A stretch of DNA of 64,000 bases from an uncultured Bacteroidales bacterium (GCA_946405435.1 CAMJHF010000014.1:1-64000), one strand, 5' to 3'; positions 9,152 through 17,919 are shown, numbered from the stretch's first letter. Numbers and translations are program-made. The notes: generated by a model not told the origin, from the letters alone.

Positions 9152-9182
9152 AAAGGTGCCGACTTGAGAGCACCTTTTTTTA
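9152..9182 (+). terminator. Terminator of the DUF262-helicase-CoiA operon
   Basis: AAAGGTGC at 9152-9159 pairs with GCACCTTT from 9170, followed by a T run. Confidence 0.8.
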
Positions 9183-9230
9183 GTTCAAATTATCGATTTT
9201 TGGGATATTTTTTTTGCCACTTTTAACGAA

Positions 9231-9262
9231 AAATCCCTCACAGAACGCTCTGTAAGGGATTT
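9231..9262 (-). terminator. Terminator downstream of tRNA-Ser
   Basis: AAATCCCT..CAGA pairs with TCTG..AGGGATTT around a 4-base loop, just past the 3' end of the tRNA. On the minus strand it is followed by T residues. Confidence 0.75.
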
Positions 9263-9265
9263 CAG

Positions 9266-9352
9266 CGGAGAGGACGAGATTCGAACTCGTGGTACGGTTA
9301 CCCGTACGGCAGTTTAGCAAACTGCTGGTTTCAGCCACTCACCCACCTCTCC
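9266..9352 (-). tRNA. tRNA-Ser (anticodon GCT)
   Basis: On the minus strand the acceptor GGAGAGG pairs with CCTCTCC, with discriminator G. The anticodon stem GCAGT/ACTGC encloses the loop TTGCTAA, giving anticodon GCT. A long variable arm (CCGTACGGGTAACCGTACC) marks a class II tRNA, and the T loop is GTTCGAATC. The defence island lies on its 3' side, the side on which tRNA-targeted integrative elements insert. Confidence 0.95.
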
Positions 9353-9382
9353 AATCTCACCAGTCTTTGTCAAACGGGACTG

Positions 9383-9390
9383 CAAATATA
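9383..9390 (-). promoter_or_regulatory. -7 element of the tRNA-Ser promoter
   Basis: Minus-strand TATATTTG, about 30 bases upstream of the tRNA 5' end. Confidence 0.65.
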
Positions 9391-9441
9391 AGCATTTTTT
9401 CGAAATCCAAACACAGACCGGATTTTTTATCTGTCGAGGGC

Positions 9442-9472
9442 TTGCGAATTATTATTTTTATACATATCTTTG
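9442..9472 (+). promoter_or_regulatory. Promoter of the SPFH gene
   Basis: TTG at 9442-9444 and TATCTTTG at 9465-9472, 20 bases apart. This is a full match to the Bacteroidota primary-sigma consensus, 34 bases before the start codon. Confidence 0.8.
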
Positions 9473-9506
9473 CGATATCAAAATGATATTATTTTAAATA
9501 ACGGGT

Positions 9507-10448
9507 ATGGAAACGAACAAAGAATGTACCTTCAAGGGTTTCGTGCTGAATGGATTTGTGGCTCTGCTGCTGCAATTGGTTATTTTTGCAGCAATGGTCT
9601 TCTGCTTCATCAAGGCTGGTTCCTATGAGTCTTTCGCCTTGCTTGGATGCCTGCTTATGTTTCTCTTCGGACTGAACATGAACGGTTTCATCAAGCAGGA
9701 ACCCAACGAAGCCAAAGTCCTGATGTTCTTCGGAAAGTACCGCGGTACATTTACCAAGACCGGTTTCTACTGGGTGAATCCCCTGATGGGCAAGAAGGCC
9801 GTCAGCCTCCGCGCCAGGAATCTCAACCCGGAACCTATCAAGGTCAACGACAAGTCTGGCAACCCGGTCATGATCGGCATGGTGCTGGTCTGGAAGCTGG
9901 AAGATACCTACAAGGCACTCTTCGAGATTGACAGCCAGTCACTTGCACCTGTCGCAACCGGCCGTTCCGGCTCTGGTTCGGCACGCCTTCTTTCCAATGC
10001 CTTCGAGAATTTCGTTCGCGTGCAGAGCGACGCCGCCCTCCGCCAGGTTGCCGGGTGCTATTCCTACGACAATCCCGACGACGCGGACGAGCTTACCCTT
10101 CGAAGCAACGCCGAGCAGATCAACGAAGAACTCGTGCGCACCCTGAACGACCGTCTCACCATGGCCGGAATGCATGTCATCGAGGCCCGCATCAACTATC
10201 TCGCCTATGCTCCGGAAATCGCTGCGGTCATGCTGCGCCGTCAGCAGGCAGACGCCATAATAGCTGCACGCGAGAAGATAGTGGACGGCGCCGTGAGCAT
10301 GGTCAAAATGGCCCTTGACAAGCTCAAGGACGAGGGAGTAGTCGATCTCGACGAGGAACGCAAAGCCGCCATGGTCAGCAATCTTCTGGTAGTCCTCTGC
10401 GGAGACGAGCCCGCACAGCCGGTCGTTAATTCAGGAAGTCTCTATTAA
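9507..10448 (+). CDS. SPFH/Band 7 domain membrane protein
   Basis: 313 residues. Two hydrophobic segments open the protein (about 12-35 and 40-60, the second LLGCLLMFLFG). An SPFH domain follows (VLMFFGKYRGTFTKTGFYWVNP.., GMVLVWKLEDTYKALFEID). A helical region comes next (LNDRLTMAGMHVIEARINYLAYAPEIAAVMLRRQQADA), typical of stomatin/prohibitin-like scaffolds. Such proteins organise membrane microdomains. A GTG-started Arc-like gene follows two bases after the stop, the usual partner of this SPFH subgroup in Bacteroidales. Its substrate or client is unknown. Confidence 0.85.
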   Translation: METNKECTFKGFVLNGFVALLLQLVIFAAMVFCFIKAGSYESFALLGCLLMFLFGLNMNGFIKQEPNEAKVLMFFGKYRGTFTKTGFYWVNPLMGKKAVSLRARNLNPEPIKVNDKSGNPVMIGMVLVWKLEDTYKALFEIDSQSLAPVATGRSGSGSARLLSNAFENFVRVQSDAALRQVAGCYSYDNPDDADELTLRSNAEQINEELVRTLNDRLTMAGMHVIEARINYLAYAPEIAAVMLRRQQADAIIAAREKIVDGAVSMVKMALDKLKDEGVVDLDEERKAAMVSNLLVVLCGDEPAQPVVNSGSLY

Positions 10449-10450
10449 CC

Positions 10451-10624
10451 GTGCCCAAGGAAAATACCAAAAGCTTCGTGCTTCGCGTGGATCCCGAAAC
10501 CATGGATGCGCTCGAACGCTGGGCTGCCGACGAGTTCCGCAGCATCAACGGTCAGCTGCAGTGGATCATCGCCGAAGCGCTGAAGAAAAGCGGCAGGCTG
10601 AAACCCCCTAAAGGCGAATCTTAA
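10451..10624 (+). CDS. Arc-family ribbon-helix-helix-like small protein
   Basis: A 57-residue frame beginning GTG two bases after the SPFH stop: MPKENTKSFVLRVDPETM, then DALERWAADEFRSINGQLQ and WIIAEALKK. This is the Arc pattern, a beta strand (FVLRVD) followed by two helices with SINGQLQ at the turn. Arc-type proteins bind DNA as dimers. It is probably co-translated with the SPFH gene. Its last four bases overlap the end of the convergent comF-like gene. The target is unknown. Confidence 0.75.
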   Translation: MPKENTKSFVLRVDPETMDALERWAADEFRSINGQLQWIIAEALKKSGRLKPPKGES

Positions 10625-11445
10625 CCGGCGTAGGCGAGGGTGGCGACGCTGATGCGTACGTCGGGGCCGAAGACCTCCCGCAGTGCGGCGCAGCAGGCGC
10701 ACAGGGTGGATCCGGTAGTGTAAACGTCATCGACCAAAAGGATGTGGCGGGGGAGCTCGGCGCCCTCTGCCTCCCGTCTGCCAGACCCGGCTGCCCGCCA
10801 ACCGGCCCCTGCCCGGCGGGCGGCCGCGAAGGCGCCCTCTACGTTGGAGGCACGCCGGGAGGCGTCCAGCCGCGTCTGCGCGCGGGTTGGGCGCCCTCGC
10901 CGTATCAGCCCGGGCTCGAACCGGACGCCTTCTGCGTCCCCGGCACCCCGCCGCCCCTGCAGCTCGCGCCAGACCTCGCGGGCGATGATCTCCGCCTGGT
11001 TGTAGCCCCTCTGCCGGCGCCGTATCCAGTGCAGCGGGACGCAGCACACAAGGTCCACGTCGGCAAAGTGTTCCGCCCTTGCCAGGCTGCGTCCAAGCAT
11101 GCGGGCAAAAATCTTTCCGGCCGCGAAGTCCCTGCGATACTTAAGTGCCTGGGTGATATTGGCATATCCGCTGTCCGACGAATAGAAGAAAAGGGCGCAG
11201 GCATACTGGTATCCGTGATCTTCAAGACCGCTCTCGATAAGCCTTTTGTTGAATGAATCCGCCATGGGATTCCGTGTCCTGTCCTCGAAATAGGTCAGCG
11301 GCAGGTCCGCCATGCAGGACATGCAAAGGTGCTTTTCACTGGAGATGAGCTGCCGGCCGCATACCACGCACACCCTCGGCATCAGCAAGTCAGCTAGGGA
11401 GAGAAGAAGTTTTTTCAAAGTCATAGAGTTCAGGCGAGGGTCCAT
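10621..11445 (-). CDS. ComF-family phosphoribosyltransferase-like protein
   Basis: 274 residues. The N-terminal zinc motif is CVVCGRQL..CMSCMADLP. The typical ComF core RRRQRGYNQAEIIARE follows, then the phosphoribosyltransferase loop ILLVDDVYTTGSTL near the C-terminus. ComF proteins support DNA uptake or recombination in some species; the catalytic role is unclear. Two Arg/Ala/Gly-rich stretches (around GRRGAGDAEGVRFEP and ARRAGAGWRAAGSGRREAEGA) make it longer than the usual roughly 230 residues and are extremely GC-rich. It ends the cdaA-mutS2-manC-pepP-fabG operon, six bases after fabG. An internal ATG at 11424 is an alternative start. Confidence 0.8.
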   Translation of the reverse strand: MDPRLNSMTLKKLLLSLADLLMPRVCVVCGRQLISSEKHLCMSCMADLPLTYFEDRTRNPMADSFNKRLIESGLEDHGYQYACALFFYSSDSGYANITQALKYRRDFAAGKIFARMLGRSLARAEHFADVDLVCCVPLHWIRRRQRGYNQAEIIAREVWRELQGRRGAGDAEGVRFEPGLIRRGRPTRAQTRLDASRRASNVEGAFAAARRAGAGWRAAGSGRREAEGAELPRHILLVDDVYTTGSTLCACCAALREVFGPDVRISVATLAYAG

Positions 11446-11451
11446 AAAAAT

Positions 11452-12186
11452 CTAACTTGACACGCCGCCGCAGCAGCTGATTACCTCGCCATTCACATAG
11501 GTGGACAGGTCGCTGGCAAGGAACAACGCCACTCCGGCCACCTCCTCCTTGGTGCCCCAGCGGTGCATGGGGATATTGGCCAGCCAGAACTCCTTGACCT
11601 TGTCGCTCAGGCGGTCAACCATCTCTGAATCAATCATTCCGGGGCTTATGCAGTTGGCCCTGACCCCGCGCGGCCCGAGTTCTTTGCAAATGGACTTGGC
11701 CAGGCCCAGCAGCCCCGCCTTGGAGGCCCCGTAATTGACTTGGCCGGCATTGCCGTGGACTCCGGCGCAGGAGCTCATGAAAATCATGCTCCCGCTGCGC
11801 TGGCGCATCATGCCGGGAGTTACCGCATGCGAATAGTTGAACGCACTTTTGAGGTTGTTGGCTATGATCTTGTCAAAACTCTCCTCGGTCATGCGCAGCA
11901 GAAGCCCGTCGTCGGTGATGCCGGCGTTGTTCACCAGCACATCCACGCGTCCGAACTCCGCAATCACGGCCTGCACCACTTCGTGGGCCTCATTGAACGA
12001 CGTCGCGTCGGACTCGAACCCGCGGACCGGCCCCAGCTGCCCGAGGTCTTCCAGCAAGCCCTCCGGCAGATGCCTGCAAGTAAACGCCACCGAGGCGCCC
12101 TCGCGCAGGAACCTGCGCACGATGGCCTCGCCTATGCCCCTCGACCCTCCGGTCACCAGGGCTACTTTTCCGTCCAAAAGTCCCAT
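11452..12186 (-). CDS. fabG: Short-chain dehydrogenase, 3-oxoacyl-ACP reductase type
   Basis: 244 residues from ATG 12186. Rossmann motif TGGSRGIG near the N-terminus, NNAG at about 85, catalytic Ser (MSSCAG) and YGASK, and a C-terminal ALFLASD..YVNGEVISCCGG. These features match FabG-like reductases, which reduce 3-oxoacyl-ACP with NADPH in fatty acid elongation. Closely related SDRs act on other substrates, so the specific substrate is inferred. The start lies two bases past the stop of the aminopeptidase gene, indicating an operon. The unusual CC before the final GG is not a known catalytic feature. Confidence 0.85.
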   Translation of the reverse strand: MGLLDGKVALVTGGSRGIGEAIVRRFLREGASVAFTCRHLPEGLLEDLGQLGPVRGFESDATSFNEAHEVVQAVIAEFGRVDVLVNNAGITDDGLLLRMTEESFDKIIANNLKSAFNYSHAVTPGMMRQRSGSMIFMSSCAGVHGNAGQVNYGASKAGLLGLAKSICKELGPRGVRANCISPGMIDSEMVDRLSDKVKEFWLANIPMHRWGTKEEVAGVALFLASDLSTYVNGEVISCCGGVSS

Positions 12187-12188
12187 AA

Positions 12189-13604
12189 TCAATTATCTTC
12201 GGCCATAGCCAGTTCAACGTCGTCGGGAGCGATGGGCAGACGCTTGCTGCCAAGCCTGCGTGCACCGCTCTCTGTCACGAGCACATCGTCCTCGAGGCGT
12301 ATGCCTCCGAAGTCGAGGTACTCCTCCAGTTTGGAGTAGTTCACCCGGCCTTTGTCTGTGCCCTCGCGCTTCCACAGGGCGATAAGGTCGGGGATGAAGT
12401 AGATGCCCGGCTCGTCGGTTATGACATTGCCGGGAGTGAGTTTGCGCGCCATGCGGAGGCTCCCGAGGCCCAGCTGCGCCGAGCGCTTCTGGCCGGGGTC
12501 ATAGCCCACAAGGTCCTCGCCCAGGTCTTCCATGTCGTGCACGTCCAGGCCCATGTTGTGGCCCAGGCCGTGGGGCATGAACAGCCCGCCGATGCCGTCT
12601 GCGGTCATCTCTTCCACATCGCCCTTCACCAGCCCCAGCTGTCCCAGTCCATCGAGCATGTGACGCACTGCCGCCAGGTGGCAGTCACGGTACTCGACTC
12701 CTGGTGCCGTCATGCTGAAAGCCAGCTCGTTACATTCGTACACTATCTGGTAGATGTCCCTCTGCTTCTGGGTGAACTTACCGTTGGTCGGATAGGTTCG
12801 GGTGTGGTCCGAGGCGTAGTGCTCGTTGCTCTCGGCGCCTGCGTCGATGAGCAGCAGCTTGCCCGGCTGGATGGCGTTTGCATGCGAGTGGCAATGGAAA
12901 ATCTCCCCGTGCTGCGTAAGGATGGTGGCGAACGAAACGCCCCAGCCTCCGGAGAGAGTCGCTCCCTCCATCTCGCCGACGATTTCCTGCTCTATGCGCC
13001 CTATCCTGATGCCCTTGCGGGCCGTAGTATGCATATTGTAGCCAAGGGCGGCGGCGCGGTCCAGCAGCTCAATCTCTTCTGCATCCTTGACAAGGCGCAT
13101 CTTCACCACCGCGCGCACAAGCGGTTCCGAGGCCAGCGGGCAGCCCTTCTTGCCGGCGCTGAAGACCTGCTCCGGGGCAACGCCCAGCAGGGAACCCAGC
13201 ATCACTGCGTTGTACCAGCGGGACACCGGCAGCCAGTGGACCTTGCGACCGGCGGCCAGGGCGGCGCGGACGGCGTCTCCGAACCCTGCGTAGCTGCCGC
13301 TGCGGCCGGCTCCTGCCTCCAAAGCAAGCGAGGCCACCGAGGGCATCGGACCCATCCAGATGATGTCGTCGATGCCGAAGTCGTCGGCGTACACCGTGTC
13401 TTCGCCGGACTCCAGGTCCATTATTGCGGCGAAGCGTGGTTCGTCTATTCCGAAGAAATACAGCCAGTTGCTATCCTGGCGCCACTTGTAGCAGTTGTCG
13501 GCGTACTGTGCCGCCGATTCTACGTTCCCTATGAAGATGACGATTCCATTTTCGTCACTCATCAGCCCGCGCAGGCGGGCGCGCCTTTGTGCATATCTAT
13601 TCAT
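12189..13604 (-). CDS. pepP: Xaa-Pro aminopeptidase (M24B)
   Basis: I start at ATG 13604 (MNRYAQRRARL), four bases after the manC stop, giving 471 residues. The N-terminal aminopeptidase-P domain has WLYFFGIDEP. The catalytic pita-bread domain carries the five dimetal ligands: LLIDAGAE..ASDHTRT (two Asp), MPHGLGHNMGLDVHD (His), TDEPGIY (Glu) and a later Glu in RLEDD. It removes N-terminal residues preceding proline, in the cytoplasm. It shares the operon with cell-wall and signalling genes, with no evident functional link. Confidence 0.92.
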   Translation of the reverse strand: MNRYAQRRARLRGLMSDENGIVIFIGNVESAAQYADNCYKWRQDSNWLYFFGIDEPRFAAIMDLESGEDTVYADDFGIDDIIWMGPMPSVASLALEAGAGRSGSYAGFGDAVRAALAAGRKVHWLPVSRWYNAVMLGSLLGVAPEQVFSAGKKGCPLASEPLVRAVVKMRLVKDAEEIELLDRAAALGYNMHTTARKGIRIGRIEQEIVGEMEGATLSGGWGVSFATILTQHGEIFHCHSHANAIQPGKLLLIDAGAESNEHYASDHTRTYPTNGKFTQKQRDIYQIVYECNELAFSMTAPGVEYRDCHLAAVRHMLDGLGQLGLVKGDVEEMTADGIGGLFMPHGLGHNMGLDVHDMEDLGEDLVGYDPGQKRSAQLGLGSLRMARKLTPGNVITDEPGIYFIPDLIALWKREGTDKGRVNYSKLEEYLDFGGIRLEDDVLVTESGARRLGSKRLPIAPDDVELAMAEDN

Positions 13605-13608
13605 GACT

Positions 13609-14694
13609 TCATTTGAATTTTTCCAATTCGGGCACGGACAGGCTGGCAAGGAAAGTCTTGAGCGTGCTTTCCTCGCGGGGGCATATGACCAGAACGTCGT
13701 CCGTATCCAGCACTATATAGTCTTTGAGGCCGTTTATAGCCACAAGTTTATCTTTGCCGCTGCTGAAGATGAGGTCTCCGCTGCTCTCTTTGATTACGCT
13801 TTCCCCATTGATTTTGACGGCGTTGCCATCCGGCTTCTCAAAGTATTCGTAAAGCGAATCCCAGTTGCCCAGGTCGTTCCATTCAAAGAATGACGGAATC
13901 GCCATCACCACCTCCGACTTTTCCATGACGGCGTAGTCGATGGAGGTGCGGGGCATGTCGGCGTATATTCGCTGAAGGTACTCCTGCTCGTAGGCAGAGG
14001 AGACGTAGTTCTCCCAGCCGTTCCACTGCGAGGCGATTTCGGGGGCGTAACGCTCCAGCTCGCCAGCAATCACCGTGGCCTTCCAGATAAAGATTCCGGC
14101 ATTCCACAGAAACTCTCCGCTGTCTACGAACACCTGCGCCAGTTCTTTGCTCGGCTTCTCGGTGAATGTCTTGACCTTCAGCGGTTTGCCTACAGTCATG
14201 GGACCGTCGGTCTGGATGTATCCGAAGTTGGTGTCGGCGCGGCGGGGGAGCACTCCCAGGGTAAGGAGCACATCGTTGGAGGCTGCATAGTCCAGGCCGG
14301 TGAGCACCGTTTCTGCGAACATATCGTTGTCGCCGATGACCTGGTCCGCCGGCATCACCAGCACCACGGCCGACGGATCCCTCTTGAGGATGGTGTACGT
14401 GGCGTATGCTATACATGAGGCCGTGTTGCGGTTGTACGGCTCCAGCAGCAGGTTGCCCAGTTCCAGCTCCGGAAGGTTGTCGACCACCAGCTTGCGGTAC
14501 CTCTCCAGCGAGACCACCAGGATGTTCTGCTGGGGCACAACCCTGAGCGCGCGCTCGTAGGCGAGCCGAAGGAAACTTTTACCCGACCTCGAGAAGTCCT
14601 GGAACTGCTTGGGGCGGCTGCGGCGGCTGATCGGCCAGAACCGCACTCCAAGGCCGCCGGCCATGATTACGCAATAGTAGTGAGGATCTTTCAT
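13609..14694 (-). CDS. manC: Mannose-1-phosphate guanylyltransferase
   Basis: 361 residues. The nucleotidyltransferase signature IMAGGLGVRFWPISRRSRPKQF opens the protein. NTASCIAYAT, VMPADQVI and FTEKPSKELA follow, then FLWNAGIFIWKA and IDYAVMEKS. It makes GDP-mannose from GTP and mannose-1-phosphate for glycan synthesis. The length matches the single-domain transferase without the isomerase domain found in larger type II proteins. Its ATG overlaps the mutS2 stop by ATGA, so translation is likely coupled. Confidence 0.93.
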   Translation of the reverse strand: MKDPHYYCVIMAGGLGVRFWPISRRSRPKQFQDFSRSGKSFLRLAYERALRVVPQQNILVVSLERYRKLVVDNLPELELGNLLLEPYNRNTASCIAYATYTILKRDPSAVVLVMPADQVIGDNDMFAETVLTGLDYAASNDVLLTLGVLPRRADTNFGYIQTDGPMTVGKPLKVKTFTEKPSKELAQVFVDSGEFLWNAGIFIWKATVIAGELERYAPEIASQWNGWENYVSSAYEQEYLQRIYADMPRTSIDYAVMEKSEVVMAIPSFFEWNDLGNWDSLYEYFEKPDGNAVKINGESVIKESSGDLIFSSGKDKLVAINGLKDYIVLDTDDVLVICPREESTLKTFLASLSVPELEKFK

Positions 14695-17159
14695 TCCAAT
14701 GTTACCAAAGTTACTCCCGAGCCGCCTATGCGCACGTCTTCATCTTTTACCGAAGACACGCCCGGAACGGTTCGCAGATACTTTTGTATTTCTTCGTGCA
14801 GTACACCCGTCCCCTTGCCGTGGATGATGCGTACTGAGCCGATATTCAACATGATGGCGTCGTCGATGTAGTGCATGACGATGTCCAGGGCGTCCTGGAG
14901 GCGTGCGCCGCGGATGTCCAGTTCGGGCGAGAAATTGAGCTTGCGCGAACTGATCGATACGTCGATGCGCTCCTGCGGCGGCCGGAACATCTTGCGGGAC
15001 TGCTCGCGGAACTCGTTGGACGAGATCCTTTCCAGGCCGTCGGACTTCATGGTGCTGGATATGTTGCCTACCGATATGGTGACGGACTTGCCGTTGACGC
15101 GGGTGACTTCGCCCACCAGGCCGTTGCTTTTCACACGCACTTTCTCGCCCACCTTCAGGGCCTCGGCCTTGGGTTTCGCCTCGGGTGCGGCGGGCTTGGA
15201 CCCACGCCTCTTCTCCAGTTTGCCTATCTTGCGGTCGATGTATTCGTCGCGCGTCTTCTGCTGCCTGGATTTGCTCTCCTGAAGGGCGCCCAGGAATCCC
15301 TGCAACTCGGCCCTTGCGGCTTTGGTCTGCTCTTTTTCGGCCTGGGATTCCTTGATGACGCGTATGGTCTTCTCTACCTGGGCGCCTGCGCCTTTGACAA
15401 TCTGCTCGGCTTCCTTGCGGGCCTCTTCAAGGATGTCTTTGCGCTCGCGCCTTATGTCTTCCAGCTCCTGCTGGTACTTTTCGGTGAGCCCCTCCAGGGT
15501 CTTGTCGGTGTGCTTGATCTTCTGGAGTTTCTCGTCCAGCTGGCGGCGGTTGCGGGCAATCTTGCGAAGGTTCCTCTCCATGCCCACGAATTCGCTTCCG
15601 GCGCGCTCTTCGGCGTCCTTCACGATGGCCTCCGGGAGGCGCATCTTGCGGGCCAGCTCGAAGGCGAACGAGTTGCCGGGAAGGCCGGTCTCCAGGGCGA
15701 ACATGGGAGCGATTTTGGATGAATCGTAGAGCATTGCGCCGTTGACCACGCGCGTGTCGGGCCCGGCGGCATAGAGTTTAAGGTTGGTGTAGTGGGTGGT
15801 GAGCACGCCCCACGCTCCGCGCCGGTCAAGCTCGGCCAGGATGGCCTCGGCGATAGCGCCGCCTGCAGTGGGCTCCGTGCCTGCTCCGAACTCGTCTATC
15901 AGCACCAGCGTATGCTCGTCGGCAGTGGCCAGGGTGTCGCGCATGTCGGCGAGGAAGGAACTGTAGGTGCTGAGGTCGTTCTCCAGCGACTGGTCGTCCC
16001 CTATGCTCACTGCAATGTGATTGAATACAGGCAGTTCCGAGCTCTCCGAAGTGGGAATGAGCATGCCCCACTGGAACATGTACTGCAGCAGGCCGGCGGT
16101 CTTGAGGCACACCGATTTGCCGCCCGCGTTGGGGCCGGAAATGAGCAGTATGCGTTTGGCTGGCGTGAGCGTGATGGTGAGGGGCACTATGCTTTTTCCC
16201 TCGCGCTTGAGGGCACGTTCCAGCAGTGGATGGCGTGCCTTGCGGAGGTGCACGCCGCCGTCGTCGGAGATGACCGGCATGCCGGCGATGAAGTCAAGGG
16301 CCGTCTGCGCCTTGGCCATGAGGAAGTCGATTTCGCCCACGAAGGCGGCTCCCAGCAGCAGGTCTGGCACATAGGGGCGGAGGAACTCGGTGAACTCCCT
16401 CAGTATCCTCGCAATCTCGCGGGCCTCGGCAAAGCGGAGCTCGCTGATGTCGTTTTCCAGTTCCAATATTTCCGCCGGCTCCACGTAGCTGGTCTTGCCT
16501 GTGGCGGATTCATCGTATACAAATCCCGCGATCTTGCGCTTGGAGGCGGTGCTCACGGGAATCAGGTACTTGCCGTCGCGCATGGCAACGGTGGCGTCGG
16601 AGTCGGCGAGTCCCGCCTCCTGGGCTTGCCGCAGTATGGCGGTGGCGCGGCGGGAGATGGCAGCTTCCTTGTCCCTCAGGGACTTGCGTATGCCGAACAG
16701 CTCGTCGGAGGCGGAATCCTTGATGTTGCCGTAGCGGTCCAGTATCAGCTCTATGCGCCTGAGAACCTCCGGGAAACTGGCCACGGGGCTGCTCAGCGCC
16801 TTCAGATTGGGGTAGATGCCGTCTTTGGTGCTGCGGAAGAATGCAGTTATGCGGCGTATCGTGTCAAGGAGGGTTTTGAGTTTTGCGAGGCCCAGGGCGT
16901 CGATGCTGCTGCCCTGCTTTTCCAGGGGCCGGAGCAGGGGGATTCCGTCTATGTAGCCGGCAGTGGGGAAGCTGTCCTCGAACATCAGCACGAGGCGCAT
17001 TTCGTCCGTGAGCGCCAGGCGCTTGCGTATGGTGGACGGAGAAGTGGAGAACTGCTCCTGCGCCACCCTGTCGGCGGCGTAGTCCGTGCGGCACTTGTCC
17101 GCTATTATTTCCCTGACTTTGTCGAAGCCCAGCTTGGCTTCAAGCCTTTCATTGGTCAT
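14691..17159 (-). CDS. mutS2: MutS2 family ATPase/endonuclease with Smr domain
   Basis: 822 residues, normal for the family. Core and clamp helices lead to the MutS-type ATPase, with Walker A ISGPNAGGKSVCLKT (about 335), LIDEFGAGTEPTAGGA and LTTHY. A long charged coiled coil (about 520-640) and a KOW-like KVGEKVRVKSNGLVGEV segment follow. The C-terminal Smr nuclease domain has LDIRGARLQDAL and IIHGKGTGVLHEEI. MutS2 proteins limit recombination and also act on collided ribosomes in some species. The start overlaps the end of cdaA by 11 bases. Confidence 0.95.
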   Translation of the reverse strand: MTNERLEAKLGFDKVREIIADKCRTDYAADRVAQEQFSTSPSTIRKRLALTDEMRLVLMFEDSFPTAGYIDGIPLLRPLEKQGSSIDALGLAKLKTLLDTIRRITAFFRSTKDGIYPNLKALSSPVASFPEVLRRIELILDRYGNIKDSASDELFGIRKSLRDKEAAISRRATAILRQAQEAGLADSDATVAMRDGKYLIPVSTASKRKIAGFVYDESATGKTSYVEPAEILELENDISELRFAEAREIARILREFTEFLRPYVPDLLLGAAFVGEIDFLMAKAQTALDFIAGMPVISDDGGVHLRKARHPLLERALKREGKSIVPLTITLTPAKRILLISGPNAGGKSVCLKTAGLLQYMFQWGMLIPTSESSELPVFNHIAVSIGDDQSLENDLSTYSSFLADMRDTLATADEHTLVLIDEFGAGTEPTAGGAIAEAILAELDRRGAWGVLTTHYTNLKLYAAGPDTRVVNGAMLYDSSKIAPMFALETGLPGNSFAFELARKMRLPEAIVKDAEERAGSEFVGMERNLRKIARNRRQLDEKLQKIKHTDKTLEGLTEKYQQELEDIRRERKDILEEARKEAEQIVKGAGAQVEKTIRVIKESQAEKEQTKAARAELQGFLGALQESKSRQQKTRDEYIDRKIGKLEKRRGSKPAAPEAKPKAEALKVGEKVRVKSNGLVGEVTRVNGKSVTISVGNISSTMKSDGLERISSNEFREQSRKMFRPPQERIDVSISSRKLNFSPELDIRGARLQDALDIVMHYIDDAIMLNIGSVRIIHGKGTGVLHEEIQKYLRTVPGVSSVKDEDVRIGGSGVTLVTLE

Positions 17160-17919
17160 TGTTCTGAAGCTTTAGTTTAAGGGTGGCGGAGGTTTCCACC
17201 GGGGTTATTTCCCGTCCGCGCACGAAACTGATGTTCCCGGTTTCTTCCGACACCACCACGATGTCGGCGTCGCACTGCTCGGCCAGGCCTACCGCCGCCC
17301 TGTGGCGCATGCCGTACGAGGCGGGCAGGTCCAGGCGCTCTGTCAGCGGCAGGATGCACCTCGCGGCCACAATCCGGTTTCCGCCTATGACCATGGCACC
17401 GTCGTGCAGGGGGGAATTCTTAAAAAATATATTCATTATCAGGCGCTCGCTTATGCGGGCGTCGACGCTGTCGCCTGTGGCGATGATGCTCTGGAGGTTG
17501 TCCCTGCGCCGTATCACTATCAGGGCGCCGGTCTTGTGGGCGGCCATCTGCTCCACGGCGGACACGATCTGCTGCAGGGTATCGGACTCAAGTCCGTCGG
17601 CCGTCTGGCGGCTTAGCAGCCGTTTGACCAAGGTGTTGTTGCCGGCCGTCTGGCCTATGTTGTTGAGGAAGCGGCGTATTTCGGGCTGGAAAATAATTAT
17701 TATCGCCAGCGCACCCATGTCGAGTATTGCTCCCAGCAGCGCCGAAATCATGCGCATATTCAGGGCCGTGGCCAGCACCCGCACGAAGAAAAGGATCAGG
17801 ATGGCTATGAAGATGTTCATGGCCGACGATCCCTTTATCCAGCAGAAAATCACATAGATAACCGCCGCCACAAGTACGATGTCGATAAGATCGATAAGCG
17901 TGAAATGCAGAAATTCCAT
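17149..17919 (-). CDS. cdaA: Diadenylate cyclase (c-di-AMP synthase)
   Basis: 256 residues. Three N-terminal transmembrane segments (about 10-28, 36-58, 62-80) precede the DisA_N catalytic domain, with HDGAMVI (DGA motif) and YGMRHRAAVG (RHR motif). The enzyme condenses two ATP into c-di-AMP at the cytoplasmic face, a messenger tied to potassium and cell-wall homeostasis. It is first in a six-gene operon. Its -7 element ends only eight bases before the start codon. Confidence 0.94.
   Translation of the reverse strand: MEFLHFTLIDLIDIVLVAAVIYVIFCWIKGSSAMNIFIAILILFFVRVLATALNMRMISALLGAILDMGALAIIIIFQPEIRRFLNNIGQTAGNNTLVKRLLSRQTADGLESDTLQQIVSAVEQMAAHKTGALIVIRRRDNLQSIIATGDSVDARISERLIMNIFFKNSPLHDGAMVIGGNRIVAARCILPLTERLDLPASYGMRHRAAVGLAEQCDADIVVVSEETGNISFVRGREITPVETSATLKLKLQNNDQ

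Noticed and set aside
9266..9352. Attachment site duplication at tRNA-Ser
   Set aside because: No second copy of the tRNA 3' end and no integrase are visible within the window, so I report only the boundary.
15792..17180. 462-codon plus-strand frame opposite mutS2
   Set aside because: Antisense shadow of a strongly supported gene with high third-position GC; no protein motifs.
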